Shown piece after piece: positions 10,631 through 18,124 of a stretch of DNA of 30,621 nt (position 1 is the stretch's first letter; every line of letters begins with the position of its first letter). The stretch is from JAYSFC01 sp041913505. Its GTDB lineage: Bacteria > Pseudomonadota > Gammaproteobacteria > Burkholderiales > Burkholderiaceae_C. The translations under genes and the position numbers were made by a program. The DNA is taken from positions 1 through 30,621 of the forward strand of contig JAYSFC010000034.1 of the NCBI GenBank assembly GCA_041913505.1, read 5' to 3'. A model generated the notes under the pieces. It saw only the letters and a program-made list of their open reading frames with translations. It made no database searches and had not been told where the DNA came from.

Positions 10631-12322
10631 TCACTGGGCCAGGGCGGTGTTCAGGGCAGCCTGCAGGCGCGTGGCGTCGAGGCTGATCCAGCGCGCGCAC
10701 ACATGCTGGTCGGGCCGCAGCAGGTAGGCGGCGCCGCTGGCCTGCACGCCGTAGCGCTGGCGGCAGCGGCCTTCGGTGTCGGCCAGCGTCGCGTCAGCCC
10801 CCTCCACCGGGGCGTCCGCCCCCACGGCGATCACGCGCAGCGGCACGCCGCGCTCGCGCGCCTGGCGCACCACCTGCAGCAACGGCGCGGGAATGCTCCG
10901 GCCTTCCGTGAAATACAGCAGATCGAAACCGCCGCCCAGGCGGTCGAGCAGGTAGTCGTCGGCGCCCAGGCGCACGTTCTGCGGCGGCGCGCCGTGGCCC
11001 GGGCCGGCCTGGAACAGCAGGTTGTCATCGCCCGCGCTGTTGAGCGGCGACTGCGTGTACTCGTGCGGCCGCGAGGTGCGCCAGTGGTAGAGCGGCCCCA
11101 CGAAGGGCTCGGTGAGCGAGAGCGACAGCACCGCATCGCGCAGCAGGCGAAAGCCGCGCGAGGGCGGCGCCATGAAGCGCGTGCTTTTGCCCGCCTCGTC
11201 GATGATCTCGCGCGCCGCGCCCACGCGCTCGCTGCTGTAGCTTGCGAGCAGCGCCTCGGGCGCCACGCCGCGCGCCACCAGGGCGAGCCGCCACGCCAGG
11301 CCTTGCGCATCCTGGAATCCCGTGTTGGCCCCGCGCACGCCGAAGATCGGCAACATGTGCGCTGCATCGCCCGTGAACAGCACACGGCCCGCGCGGTAGT
11401 CGGGCAGCGTGAGCGCGCGCGCCGAGTAGACCGAACACCAGTCCATCTCCCAGGGCGTGCCGCCATGGCCGATCATCGCGAGCTGCGCGTCGATGCGCGC
11501 CTTGAGCGATGCGGGCTGCAGTGCCGCCTCGGGGTCTTCACCCGCGGGCAGCTGGTAATCCACACGCCAGATGCCATGCGGCTCGCGGTGCATGAGGATC
11601 GTGTTGCCGGGGTTCCAGTCGGGGTCGAAGAACGCCAGGCGCTCGGTGGGCAGCGGCAGGTCGATGCGGATGTCGGCGATCACAAAGCGGCCCTCGTACG
11701 AGGCGCCTTCCATCTTGAGGCCCAGCAGGCTGCGAATGCCCGAGCGCGCACCATCGGCCGCTACGAGCCATTCGGCCTCGAGCGGGTACGGGCCCTCGGG
11801 CGTATCCACCGTGGCGCGCGCAAAGCCTGCCCCCTGTTCCACTGCAGTCACGCGGTTGCCCCAGCGCAGTTCAATGAGCGGGTGCGCTTCGGCCGCGTCC
11901 ACGAGGTATTCCTCCAGGTACTGCTGCTGCAGGTTGATCATGGGGAAGAAGCGGTCGTCGGTATCGTGTGGAGCTTCCATGCGGAACACGCGCTGGCCCT
12001 TGTAGATGGAGTTGCCAAAGCGCCAGGGCAAGCCGTTTTCGGTCACGCGCGCGGCCACGCCCACCTGCTGCAGGATTTCCATGGAGCGGCGCGTGAAGAC
12101 GATCGCGCGGCTGCCCTCGGACACCTGCAGCTCGGATTCGAGCACCACGCAGCGCACGCCGTAGCGAGCCAGCTCCAGCGCCGCCGTAAGGCCCACGGGC
12201 CCCGCGCCGGCGATCACCACCGGCTGCCGCGCCTGCGCGCCGTGCGCCGAAGGCAGCCAGGCGCTGCACACCTGGTAGCGGTAGTAGATGGACTGCCGGG
12301 GCTCGGCATGGGGCTGGTGCAT
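10631..12322 (-). CDS. FAD-dependent aromatic monooxygenase, MhpA/PheA-like
   Basis: Class A flavin monooxygenase of 563 residues that probably hydroxylates a phenolic or aryl-propionate type compound with NAD(P)H and oxygen. It shows the dinucleotide-binding GAGPVGLTAALELARYG (about residues 39-55), the DG motif LVAADGARSGIRS and the GD motif VLFTGDAAHMLPIFGVRGAN, which together bind FAD and NAD(P)H. After about residue 430 comes a thioredoxin-like C-terminal domain typical of the MhpA/phenol hydroxylase branch, ending in LLRPDQHVCARW. ATG 12322 has GGAGACA five bases upstream. It is followed by the DUF2783 gene and preceded, on the same strand, by a LuxR-type regulator. No ring-cleavage or hydrolase gene is next to it, so the substrate is open. 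Confidence 0.88.
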   Translation of the reverse strand: MHQPHAEPRQSIYYRYQVCSAWLPSAHGAQARQPVVIAGAGPVGLTAALELARYGVRCVVLESELQVSEGSRAIVFTRRSMEILQQVGVAARVTENGLPWRFGNSIYKGQRVFRMEAPHDTDDRFFPMINLQQQYLEEYLVDAAEAHPLIELRWGNRVTAVEQGAGFARATVDTPEGPYPLEAEWLVAADGARSGIRSLLGLKMEGASYEGRFVIADIRIDLPLPTERLAFFDPDWNPGNTILMHREPHGIWRVDYQLPAGEDPEAALQPASLKARIDAQLAMIGHGGTPWEMDWCSVYSARALTLPDYRAGRVLFTGDAAHMLPIFGVRGANTGFQDAQGLAWRLALVARGVAPEALLASYSSERVGAAREIIDEAGKSTRFMAPPSRGFRLLRDAVLSLSLTEPFVGPLYHWRTSRPHEYTQSPLNSAGDDNLLFQAGPGHGAPPQNVRLGADDYLLDRLGGGFDLLYFTEGRSIPAPLLQVVRQARERGVPLRVIAVGADAPVEGADATLADTEGRCRQRYGVQASGAAYLLRPDQHVCARWISLDATRLQAALNTALAQ

Positions 12323-12383
12323 GGGGTTGTCTCCGTCAAGCAGCGTATATGGGCTGGCGCGCAGTGTAGGCAGGTGCCGTGTA

Positions 12384-12395
12384 GAGACACGTCTC
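12384..12395. promoter_or_regulatory. candidate operator upstream of the monooxygenase
   Basis: GAGAC-AC-GTCTC is a short perfect inverted repeat centred 67 bases upstream of the monooxygenase start, in the 169-base gap between it and the LuxR-type regulator. Its place fits an activator or repressor site for that regulator; this is inference and no promoter hexamers are clear. Confidence 0.35.
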
Positions 12396-12432
12396 CATAT
12401 GAGGACATGCTTCTTCGGACAGATTCATTGCC

Positions 12433-12487
12433 TTTTGCGCCCCATGTGCTTGTTCATAGGACATTTATAGCTCCTGAAAAAGGAGCA
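12433..12487. repeat. dispersed palindromic repeat, copy 3
   Basis: TTTTGCGCCCCATGTGCTTG, a spacer, then TAGCTCCTGAAAAAGGAGC (hairpin GCTCCT-GAAAA-AGGAGC, 12470-12486). It closely parallels copy 1 (TAGCTCTTAAAAAAAGAGC) and, like it, ends next to the stop codon of a minus-strand gene (stop 12492-12494). Confidence 0.5.
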
Positions 12488-12491
12488 AATC

Positions 12492-13337
12492 TCAATCCTG
12501 CGCGGCCGGCTCCATGAGCAACGCAAACAGCTCGCGCTGCCCCTGCACGCCGAGCTTGGCGCATACGCGCTTGACATAGGTGCGCGCGCTGGCAAGCGTG
12601 AGGCCCAGGCGTTCGGCCAGCGCCTCGGTGGGCAGGCCTTCGACCAGGCCGCGCACCACGTCCAGATCGCGCTGGGTGATCAGCGGAAACCGCCGCCGCA
12701 GCCGCGCAATCACCAGGCCCGCCAGGTCGTCCTGCAGCGTCTGGCCCGCGTAGTGCAGGCGCATGGCCTGCATGACGAGCGGTGCCCAGGCCTCGACAGT
12801 CGCGAGGGCTGCCGCGTCGAAGGGGCCGTGCTCATGCCCCCGGTACAGGTTCACGGCGAGCCAGCGCGTGCCGTCCTGCAGCGCGAGCAGCGACAGGCGC
12901 TCCGTCACCTGGGGCAGGTCGTAGCACACGGCGCGATAGTCCGGGTGGCTCACGTCGGCACTGCGCTGGCGGTGCAGCCAGATGCGCTGGCGCCCTGCGC
13001 CCCCCCGGCCCGCGCGGGCCTGCTCGGCCTGCATGACCTGCTGCGCGCCATCGAGCGGGTAGAAGCGCTCAGCGTAATCCTGCGAGATACGGGGCAGCGC
13101 CTGCGTGCGCGCGCGGTCGCCCAGCCCCACGAGCTGCGGGCGGCTCTGCCCTTGGAACGAGAAGATGGTGCACTGTGCGAGCGGCACCTGCGCGCCCAGC
13201 AGGCGCAGCAACTCCTCGGCCACGGCATCGCTGCTGGCTGCCCCGAGCTTTTCGAGCAGGGCCGTGGCGTCCTGCAGTGGTATCTGCAGACTCGGCTGGG
13301 CGGCGCTGGGCGCCAGGAGCCAATACGTGCGGGGCAT
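12492..13337 (-). CDS. LuxR family transcriptional regulator
   Basis: A 281-residue DNA-binding protein. The last 65 residues form a LuxR/FixJ-type helix-turn-helix: LITQRDLDVVRGLVEGLPT, EALAERLGLTLASARTYVKR and VCAKLGVQGQRELFALL. The first 200 residues have no receiver-domain Asp pattern and no obvious autoinducer-domain tryptophans; they look like a GAF-like or otherwise unassigned sensor region. ATG 13337 is taken as the start (MPRTYWLLAP), though without a clear Shine-Dalgarno; ATG 13358 and a longer start near 13409 are possible. It lies directly upstream of the monooxygenase on the same strand and divergent from the YigZ gene, so control of the monooxygenase unit is likely but unproven. 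Confidence 0.85.
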   Translation of the reverse strand: MPRTYWLLAPSAAQPSLQIPLQDATALLEKLGAASSDAVAEELLRLLGAQVPLAQCTIFSFQGQSRPQLVGLGDRARTQALPRISQDYAERFYPLDGAQQVMQAEQARAGRGGAGRQRIWLHRQRSADVSHPDYRAVCYDLPQVTERLSLLALQDGTRWLAVNLYRGHEHGPFDAAALATVEAWAPLVMQAMRLHYAGQTLQDDLAGLVIARLRRRFPLITQRDLDVVRGLVEGLPTEALAERLGLTLASARTYVKRVCAKLGVQGQRELFALLMEPAAQD

Positions 13338-13384
13338 GGCGGCACTGTAGCAACACATCCGGGCTGCGGTAAGCTCGCTGCCCC

Positions 13385-13975
13385 ATGGCCCAGACCCTTG
13401 CCGCCGCAACGCACAGCGAACTGATCATCAAGAAGAGCCGCTTCATTGGCTGCGTGCAACCCATGCCCGACCGCGCCAGCGCCCAGGCCGTGGTCGATGC
13501 GCTGCGCAAAGAACACCCCGGGGCCGCCCACGTCTGCTGGGCGCTGCTGGCGGGCGGCCAGTCTGCCGCCGTGGACGACGGCGAGCCCAGCGGCACGGCC
13601 GGCCGCCCCATGCTGGACGTGCTGCGCCACCAGGACCTCGAAGGCGTTCTGGCCACCGTGGTGCGCTACTTTGGCGGCGTCAAGCTCGGCGCAGGCGGCC
13701 TGGTGCGTGCCTACACCGACTGCGTGGCCCAGGCCCTGCTCACCGCGCCCAAGGTGACCCTGCAGCGCATGACCTTGCTGCGCTGCGAAGTGCCCTACGC
13801 GCTCGAAGGGCTGCTGCGCCGCGAGATCGATGCCGCGGGCGCCGAACTGCTGGCCGTGGAGCATGGCACGCTCGTCGCCCTGCAGTGGCGCCTGCCCGAA
13901 GCCCAGGCCGCCGCCTTCGTGCAGCGCATCAACGACAGCGGCCAAGGCCGCGTGGGCTGGACCGATCCGCGTTGA
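13385..13975 (+). CDS. yigZ: YigZ/IMPACT family protein
   Basis: Member of the UPF0029/IMPACT family, 196 residues. The family landmarks are clear: KKSRFIGCVQPM near the N-terminus, the DDGEPSGTAGRPML motif, and VVRYFGGVKLGAGGLVRAY. The C-terminal half matches the ferredoxin-like domain of bacterial YigZ proteins. Its molecular role in bacteria is not settled; the eukaryotic relative affects translation control through GCN1. It is divergent from the LuxR-type gene with only 47 bases between the start codons. Only a weak ribosome binding site is visible, so transcription may begin very near the start codon. Confidence 0.93.
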   Translation: MAQTLAAATHSELIIKKSRFIGCVQPMPDRASAQAVVDALRKEHPGAAHVCWALLAGGQSAAVDDGEPSGTAGRPMLDVLRHQDLEGVLATVVRYFGGVKLGAGGLVRAYTDCVAQALLTAPKVTLQRMTLLRCEVPYALEGLLRREIDAAGAELLAVEHGTLVALQWRLPEAQAAAFVQRINDSGQGRVGWTDPR

Positions 13976-14032
13976 GGCTCAAGTTTGCGCCCGCCCTGCC
14001 GATAACCCCGGCAACCCCCGCTGGAGATTCCC

Positions 14033-14236
14033 ATGGATGTCGCCCTCACCAACGCTATCGTCAACACCGCCACGGCCATGAGCCAAAGCCAGACGACCCA
14101 GGCGGTGCAGGTTCACGTGCTGCGCAAAGCCATGGACATGCAGGAGAACGCCGCCTCCACGCTGCTGCAGGCACTGCCCCAGCCGCCGCTGGCCACATCG
14201 GGCACCCTGGGCACCCAGGTCAATACCTACGCCTGA
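14033..14236 (+). CDS. YjfB-like small protein (putative motility family)
   Basis: A 67-residue peptide of the YjfB family: an N-terminal alternating segment MDVALTNAIVNTATAM, a helix QVHVLRKAMDMQENAASTLL, a Pro-rich hinge and the C-terminal GTQVNTYA, which matches the usual ending of the family (a Val-(Asn/Asp)-x-Tyr-Ala motif). The family is named putative motility protein in databases, but its function is unproven and no flagellar genes are nearby. GGAG lies eight bases before ATG 14033. A strong intrinsic terminator follows, so it is probably a separate transcript or the end of the yigZ transcript. Confidence 0.82.
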   Translation: MDVALTNAIVNTATAMSQSQTTQAVQVHVLRKAMDMQENAASTLLQALPQPPLATSGTLGTQVNTYA

Positions 14237-14272
14237 TCCCTCCGCGCGCCATCCCGAGGGCGCCCAACGAAC

Positions 14273-14295
14273 ACCGCCGCAAGGCGGTTTTTTCT
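14273..14295 (+). terminator. rho-independent terminator after the YjfB-like gene
   Basis: ACCGCC-GCAA-GGCGGT followed by six T residues, with a stable GNRA-type tetraloop. It lies 37 bases after the YjfB-like stop and insulates the hipBA promoter region from upstream transcription. Confidence 0.93.
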
Positions 14296-14350
14296 TCTCA
14301 AAATATTACTTTATCTACTCATTTTTATTGAAAAGAGTATATTAACGATC
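14296..14350 (+). promoter_or_regulatory. AT-rich hipBA promoter/operator region
   Basis: This 55-base stretch is far richer in A and T than anything nearby. It contains an imperfect inverted repeat, ATCTACTC (14313-14320) and GAGTATAT (14335-14342), seven of eight bases matching, with centres 22 bases apart, about two helical turns. HipB proteins are known to bind inverted repeats in their own promoter; this is a good candidate operator for autoregulation. Exact promoter hexamers are ambiguous in such an AT-rich sequence. Confidence 0.55.
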
Positions 14351-14659
14351 ATGCCCAATGACCTGATACCCAGCCTTGCCCTCGCACGCAAGGCCGCCCG
14401 GCTCACCCAGGCCGAGCTGGCCGAACGCGCGGGCCTGTCGCGCATGACCGTGCAGCGCCTGGAGGGCGGCAGCCTCGACCCGCGCCTGTCCACCCTGCAG
14501 GAGGTGGCCCGCACCCTGGGCATGGACCTGATCGCCGTGCCCAGCAGCCTGCGCCCCAGCCTGCAGGCCTTCATCCAGTCGGGGGGCCGCTTCCTCAGCC
14601 AGCCTGAGGGGGTGGACGCCCCCCCCTCCGTGGTCGACCGCCTGGGCCGGGGCAGCTGA
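14351..14659 (+). CDS. hipB: HipB-like antitoxin, XRE-family HTH
   Basis: A 102-residue Cro/C1-type DNA-binding protein. The helix-turn-helix spans about residues 8-60: LALARKAARLTQAELAERAG, LSRMTVQRLEGG, DPRLSTLQEVARTLGMDL. The C-terminal tail (residues 65-102) contains SLQAFIQSGGRFLSQP and ends in VVDRLGRGS, resembling the HipB tail. It is the first gene of a two-gene unit, 18 bases ahead of hipA. By analogy it neutralises the HipA kinase and represses the operon. ATG 14351 is the only sensible start; the upstream bases show no strong Shine-Dalgarno. Confidence 0.88.
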   Translation: MPNDLIPSLALARKAARLTQAELAERAGLSRMTVQRLEGGSLDPRLSTLQEVARTLGMDLIAVPSSLRPSLQAFIQSGGRFLSQPEGVDAPPSVVDRLGRGS

Positions 14660-14677
14660 CGGCGGGCGAGAGCAGCC

Positions 14678-15994
14678 ATGTCCACCGCCATCCGCTACCT
14701 GCGCCTGTCCATGCACCTGCCGGGGCAACCGGGGCAGCGCCGGGGCATCGGCTACCTCTCGCAGTACGGTGACATCCTGCGCGTGTCGTTCGACGAAAGC
14801 TATATCGACGATCCCCTGCGCCCCACCCTCTCGCTGAGCTACCAGGGCGAGACCGATGCTGCCACACGGCAGATCCTTGCCGCAGGCCGCGACGCACGCC
14901 TGGTGCGCACCGACGGGCGTTGGCCCGTGTACTTCCAGAACCTGCTGCCCGAAGGGCACAACCGCGAGCGCCTTGCGCGCGAGCGTGGCTGCAGCGAAGG
15001 CGACGAGTTCGAACTGCTCGCCGCCGCCGGCCACGACCTCATGGGCGCGCTCGAGGTGGAACCCGTACCGCTGCAGGACGGCGTGCCCGATGTGGTGCGC
15101 CACTGGCACACGACACAGGGCCTGGACGTGCTGGAGCCCGGCTTCGTCGAGTTTCCCGTGGAGGACGCCGCCTCGCTGCCCGGAGTGGTCACCAAGTTCA
15201 GTGCCGTGCAAGACGGCCGTCGCTACACCGTGCACCGGCGCGGCCAGGCTGGCAGCACCATCCTCAAGCTGCCCACCACGGCCCACCCGGACCTCGTGGC
15301 CAATGAACATGCAGGCTACCAGCTGTGCCAGGCGCTCGGCCTGCACTGCGCCCAGGCCCGCATCATTACCCGTGCCGAGGCCGATCTGCCCGGTCATGTG
15401 CCTTTTGATGACATCCTGGCCGTGCAGCGCTTCGACCACCTCGCCAACGGCGCGCGCGTGCACATGGAGGAATTCAACCAGGCTCTGGGCTACGCTCCAC
15501 GCCAAAAATACGGCAAGGGCCTGCAACGCGACTGGGCCACCATGCTGCGCGTGCTCAACCGCCTGAGCGGCCAGCCCGTGCAGGACACGCGCGAGTTCCT
15601 CGCGCGCATGGTGGCCTTCATCCTCATGGGCAACACGGACGCACACCTCAAGAACTGGGCCCTGCTCTACCCCGACGGCCGTACGCCGCAGCTGGCCCCG
15701 TTGTACGACCCGGTGTGCGTGGCCGCCTTCTTCGACGGTGCACCCGACAGCCAGTACGCCGTCAACCGCGCCATCGACCGCACGCTGCGCGCCTTCACCT
15801 GGGACGATATGCAGGCGCTGCTCCAATCGGCCGGCCTGCTGCGCGTGCCGCGCCACCTCGCCCTGCTGCGCGAGGTGGTGACCCGGGCCCGGGCCCTGTG
15901 GCCGGCGCTGCTGGCCAACGCCCCTGGCACCATGGCCCGCGCAGTGCGCGAGCGCCTGGCCGGCGGTGTAGCCCTGGCACAACCACGAGGCTGA
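14678..15994 (+). CDS. hipA: HipA-like Ser/Thr kinase toxin
   Basis: A 438-residue kinase of the HipA family; E. coli HipA phosphorylates glutamyl-tRNA synthetase and induces dormancy, but the target here is unknown. By motif alignment, K197 (STILKLP) corresponds to the ATP-binding Lys, D321 in GNTDAHLKNWALL to the catalytic Asp and D344 in LAPLYDPV to the Mg-binding Asp. S166 (ASLPGVVTK) falls at the place of the autophosphorylated Ser150. The HipA N-terminal domain (about residues 20-150) contains YFQNLLPEG. The glycine-rich AGAQEK segment of E. coli HipA is replaced by PGVVTK, and the usual HQEDF motif reads HMEEF. All catalytic residues are intact, so it is probably active. Confidence 0.92.
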   Translation: MSTAIRYLRLSMHLPGQPGQRRGIGYLSQYGDILRVSFDESYIDDPLRPTLSLSYQGETDAATRQILAAGRDARLVRTDGRWPVYFQNLLPEGHNRERLARERGCSEGDEFELLAAAGHDLMGALEVEPVPLQDGVPDVVRHWHTTQGLDVLEPGFVEFPVEDAASLPGVVTKFSAVQDGRRYTVHRRGQAGSTILKLPTTAHPDLVANEHAGYQLCQALGLHCAQARIITRAEADLPGHVPFDDILAVQRFDHLANGARVHMEEFNQALGYAPRQKYGKGLQRDWATMLRVLNRLSGQPVQDTREFLARMVAFILMGNTDAHLKNWALLYPDGRTPQLAPLYDPVCVAAFFDGAPDSQYAVNRAIDRTLRAFTWDDMQALLQSAGLLRVPRHLALLREVVTRARALWPALLANAPGTMARAVRERLAGGVALAQPRG

Positions 15995-16028
15995 TGCGCC
16001 GAAACACGACACCGGAAGCCCCTGCGAC

Positions 16029-16502
16029 ATGCCCCACCACAACGCCATTCGCGCCGTAGCGGCCTTCGAAGCCTTCAAGGGCTTGGCCGTGCTGGCCGCC
16101 GCCTCGGGGGTGCTTCTGCTCATCCACCAGGACCTGCACACGATCGCCGTGCGGCTGGTCGCGCACACGCACCTGAATCCCGCAGCCCATTACCCCCGCA
16201 TCTTCATCGACGCGGCCACGCACTTGCAAAACGCCCACCTCATGCAGCTGGCGCTGGGCGCAGCGGCCTACGCCCTGCTGCGGTTTGTGGAGTCATACGG
16301 CCTGCTGCGCGAGGCGGCCTGGGCCGAAATGCTCGCCGCCGTGAGCGGTGCCATCTACGTACCGTTCGAGCTGGTGCACCTGGCACGCCACCCGGGCTGG
16401 ATCAGCGTGGCGGCGCTCATCCTGAATCTCGCCGTGGTGGCCGTCATGGTCATCGCCTTGGTGCAGCGGCGCCGGCCACCCCGGGTGGACATGGACCCAT
16501 AA
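16029..16502 (+). CDS. DUF2127 family membrane protein
   Basis: A 157-residue integral membrane protein of the DUF2127 family. The N-terminal AIRAVAAFEAFKGLAVLAAA is the family's characteristic beginning. About four membrane segments are visible (residues 8-30, 70-90, 97-118, 126-148), with a loop containing HLNPAAHYPRIFIDAA between the first and second, and ending in a short Arg-rich cytoplasmic tail. The function is unknown. It begins 34 bases after hipA and could be co-transcribed, but there is no reason to link it to the toxin. Its stop is only two bases from the convergent stop of the FAH-family gene, leaving no room for a terminator. Confidence 0.85.
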   Translation: MPHHNAIRAVAAFEAFKGLAVLAAASGVLLLIHQDLHTIAVRLVAHTHLNPAAHYPRIFIDAATHLQNAHLMQLALGAAAYALLRFVESYGLLREAAWAEMLAAVSGAIYVPFELVHLARHPGWISVAALILNLAVVAVMVIALVQRRRPPRVDMDP

Positions 16503-16504
16503 GC

Positions 16505-17350
16505 CTAGCCGCTGACGCAAACCAGGCGCTGCTCGCCCAGGCCATCGCCCCCCAGCCGCATCACGTCGCCGGGCCGCAGGAACACCGGCTGCGGCTTCTG
16601 GCCAAGCCCCACACCGGCCGGTGTGCCGGTCAGCACAATGTCGCCGGGCTCCAGCGCCATGAAGTGGCTGATGTAGCTGATCACCTTCGGCACCCCGAAG
16701 ATGAAGTTCGAGGTGTGGCCGTTCTGCATGCGCCGGCCGTTGACCTCCAGCCACAGTCCGATGGCGTGCGGATCACCGATCTCGTCGGCCGTCACGAGCC
16801 AGGGCCCTACGGGCGCAAAGCTGTCGTGGCTCTTGCCTTTGTCCCAGGTGCCTCCGCGCTCCATCTGCCAGGCGCGCTCGGACACGTCGTTGGCCAGCGC
16901 GTAGCCCGCCACATGCGCAAGGGCCTCGGCCTCGCCCACCCGGCAGGCCCGGCTGCCGATCACCACGCCGAGTTCGACCTCCCAGTCCACCTTGGCCGCA
17001 TCGGGCGGGATCATCACGTCGTCCTGCGGACCGCTGAGCGCCGTGACGGCCTTCATGAACAGCACGGGTTCGGCCGGCGCGGGCAGGCCCGCCTCCGCCG
17101 CATGGTCTGCGTAGTTCAGGCCAACACAGACGATCTTGCCCACGCCCCCCACGGGACACCCTAGGCGCGGCTGGCCTTCCACGGCGGGCAGGCGGGACAG
17201 GTCGAGCGCGGCCAGGGCCGCAAGCGTGCGCGGCGCAAGCTGCGCGGGACCGATGCCAGGCAGCAGCATCGACAGGTCGCGCAGCGTGCCCTGCGCATCG
17301 ATGGCGCCCGCGCGCTCGGCGCCGGGCTGTCCGTAGCGGACGAGTTTCAT
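16505..17350 (-). CDS. fumarylacetoacetate hydrolase family protein
   Basis: A 281-residue metal-dependent hydrolase or decarboxylase of the FAH superfamily. Typical motifs are KIVCVGLNYADHAAEAG, the acidic metal-ligand segment VDWEVELGVVIG, and NDVSERAWQ. TGTPAGVGLGQKPQ belongs to the active-site lid and product-binding region. The short N-terminal domain (MKLVRYGQPGAERAGAID) is that of the group often annotated ureidoglycolate lyase or 2,4-diketo-3-deoxy-L-fuconate hydrolase; specificity cannot be set from sequence. ATG 17350 has GGAGACA four bases upstream. It is transcribed alone, divergent from the DJ-1/PfpI gene, and convergent with DUF2127. Confidence 0.9.
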   Translation of the reverse strand: MKLVRYGQPGAERAGAIDAQGTLRDLSMLLPGIGPAQLAPRTLAALAALDLSRLPAVEGQPRLGCPVGGVGKIVCVGLNYADHAAEAGLPAPAEPVLFMKAVTALSGPQDDVMIPPDAAKVDWEVELGVVIGSRACRVGEAEALAHVAGYALANDVSERAWQMERGGTWDKGKSHDSFAPVGPWLVTADEIGDPHAIGLWLEVNGRRMQNGHTSNFIFGVPKVISYISHFMALEPGDIVLTGTPAGVGLGQKPQPVFLRPGDVMRLGGDGLGEQRLVCVSG

Positions 17351-17472
17351 GGTTTGTCTCCCAGATCGTTTGTGCGAAGCGGCAATCTTAGGCTGTGTAG
17401 TAGCCCGCTAACACCCGCGCGGCACGGCGCCCCGCAAGAATCTCCAGCACCAACCAACCTCAGGAGACAAGC

Positions 17473-18054
17473 ATGGCGGGCAAAAAGATTCTCATGATCT
17501 GCGGCGACTACTGCGAAGATTACGAAACCATGGTGCCCTTCCAGGCGCTGCTGGCCGTGGGCCACACGGTGCACGCAGTCTGCCCCGACAAGGCGGCGGG
17601 CGACCATATCAAGACCGCCATCCACGACTTCGAGGGCGCACAGACCTACAGCGAGAAACCCGGCCACAACTTCACGCTCAACGCCACGTTCAAGGACGTG
17701 CGCCCCGAGCAGTACGACGCCCTCGTCGTGCCCGGTGGCCGCGGCCCAGAGTATCTACGCACCTACCCCGCCGTGGTGGCCGCCGTGCGCCATTTCTTCG
17801 ACGCGGGCAAGCCCGTGGCAGCCATCTGCCACGGCGCGCAACTGCTGGCGGGAGCCGGTGTGCTCAAGGGCCGCACCTGCTCGGCCTACCCTGCCTGCCG
17901 CGCCGAGGTGGAACTGGCGGGTGGCACCTATGCCGACATTGCGGTGGACCAGGCCCACACCGACGGCAACCTCGTCTCGGCCCCGGCCTGGCCCGCGCAC
18001 CCAATGTGGATCGCACAGTTCCTGGCCGTGCTGGGCACGCGCATCACGCACTAA
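17473..18054 (+). CDS. DJ-1/PfpI family protein
   Basis: A 193-residue protein with the glutamine-amidotransferase-like DJ-1/PfpI fold. The predicted nucleophile is C119 in AAICHGAQLL, followed by H120, with the conserved acid near GDYCEDYE (E15). DALVVPGGRGPEYLR and the C-terminal HTDGNLVSAPAWPAHP are also typical. Relatives include proteases, glyoxalases and chaperones, so no reaction is assigned. AGGAGACAAGC precedes ATG 17473. The ribbon-helix-helix gene follows after 70 bases and may be in the same transcript, since it has an identical ribosome binding site and no terminator lies between. Confidence 0.9.
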   Translation: MAGKKILMICGDYCEDYETMVPFQALLAVGHTVHAVCPDKAAGDHIKTAIHDFEGAQTYSEKPGHNFTLNATFKDVRPEQYDALVVPGGRGPEYLRTYPAVVAAVRHFFDAGKPVAAICHGAQLLAGAGVLKGRTCSAYPACRAEVELAGGTYADIAVDQAHTDGNLVSAPAWPAHPMWIAQFLAVLGTRITH

Positions 18055-18124
18055 CGCGCTGCCGATCTTGGCGGCACAATGTGCCGCGACAGAGCCCGCC
18101 TCCCTGGGCCGCGAGGAGACAAGC

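Noticed and set aside
10523..12517. Long plus-strand open frame opposite the flavin monooxygenase
   Set aside because: It is antisense to the FAD-binding motifs and is His/Arg/Ala-rich without domains.
14342..16168. Long minus-strand open frame opposite hipBA
   Set aside because: The plus strand has all HipA catalytic motifs; the antisense product has no recognisable domain and shows shadow-type composition.
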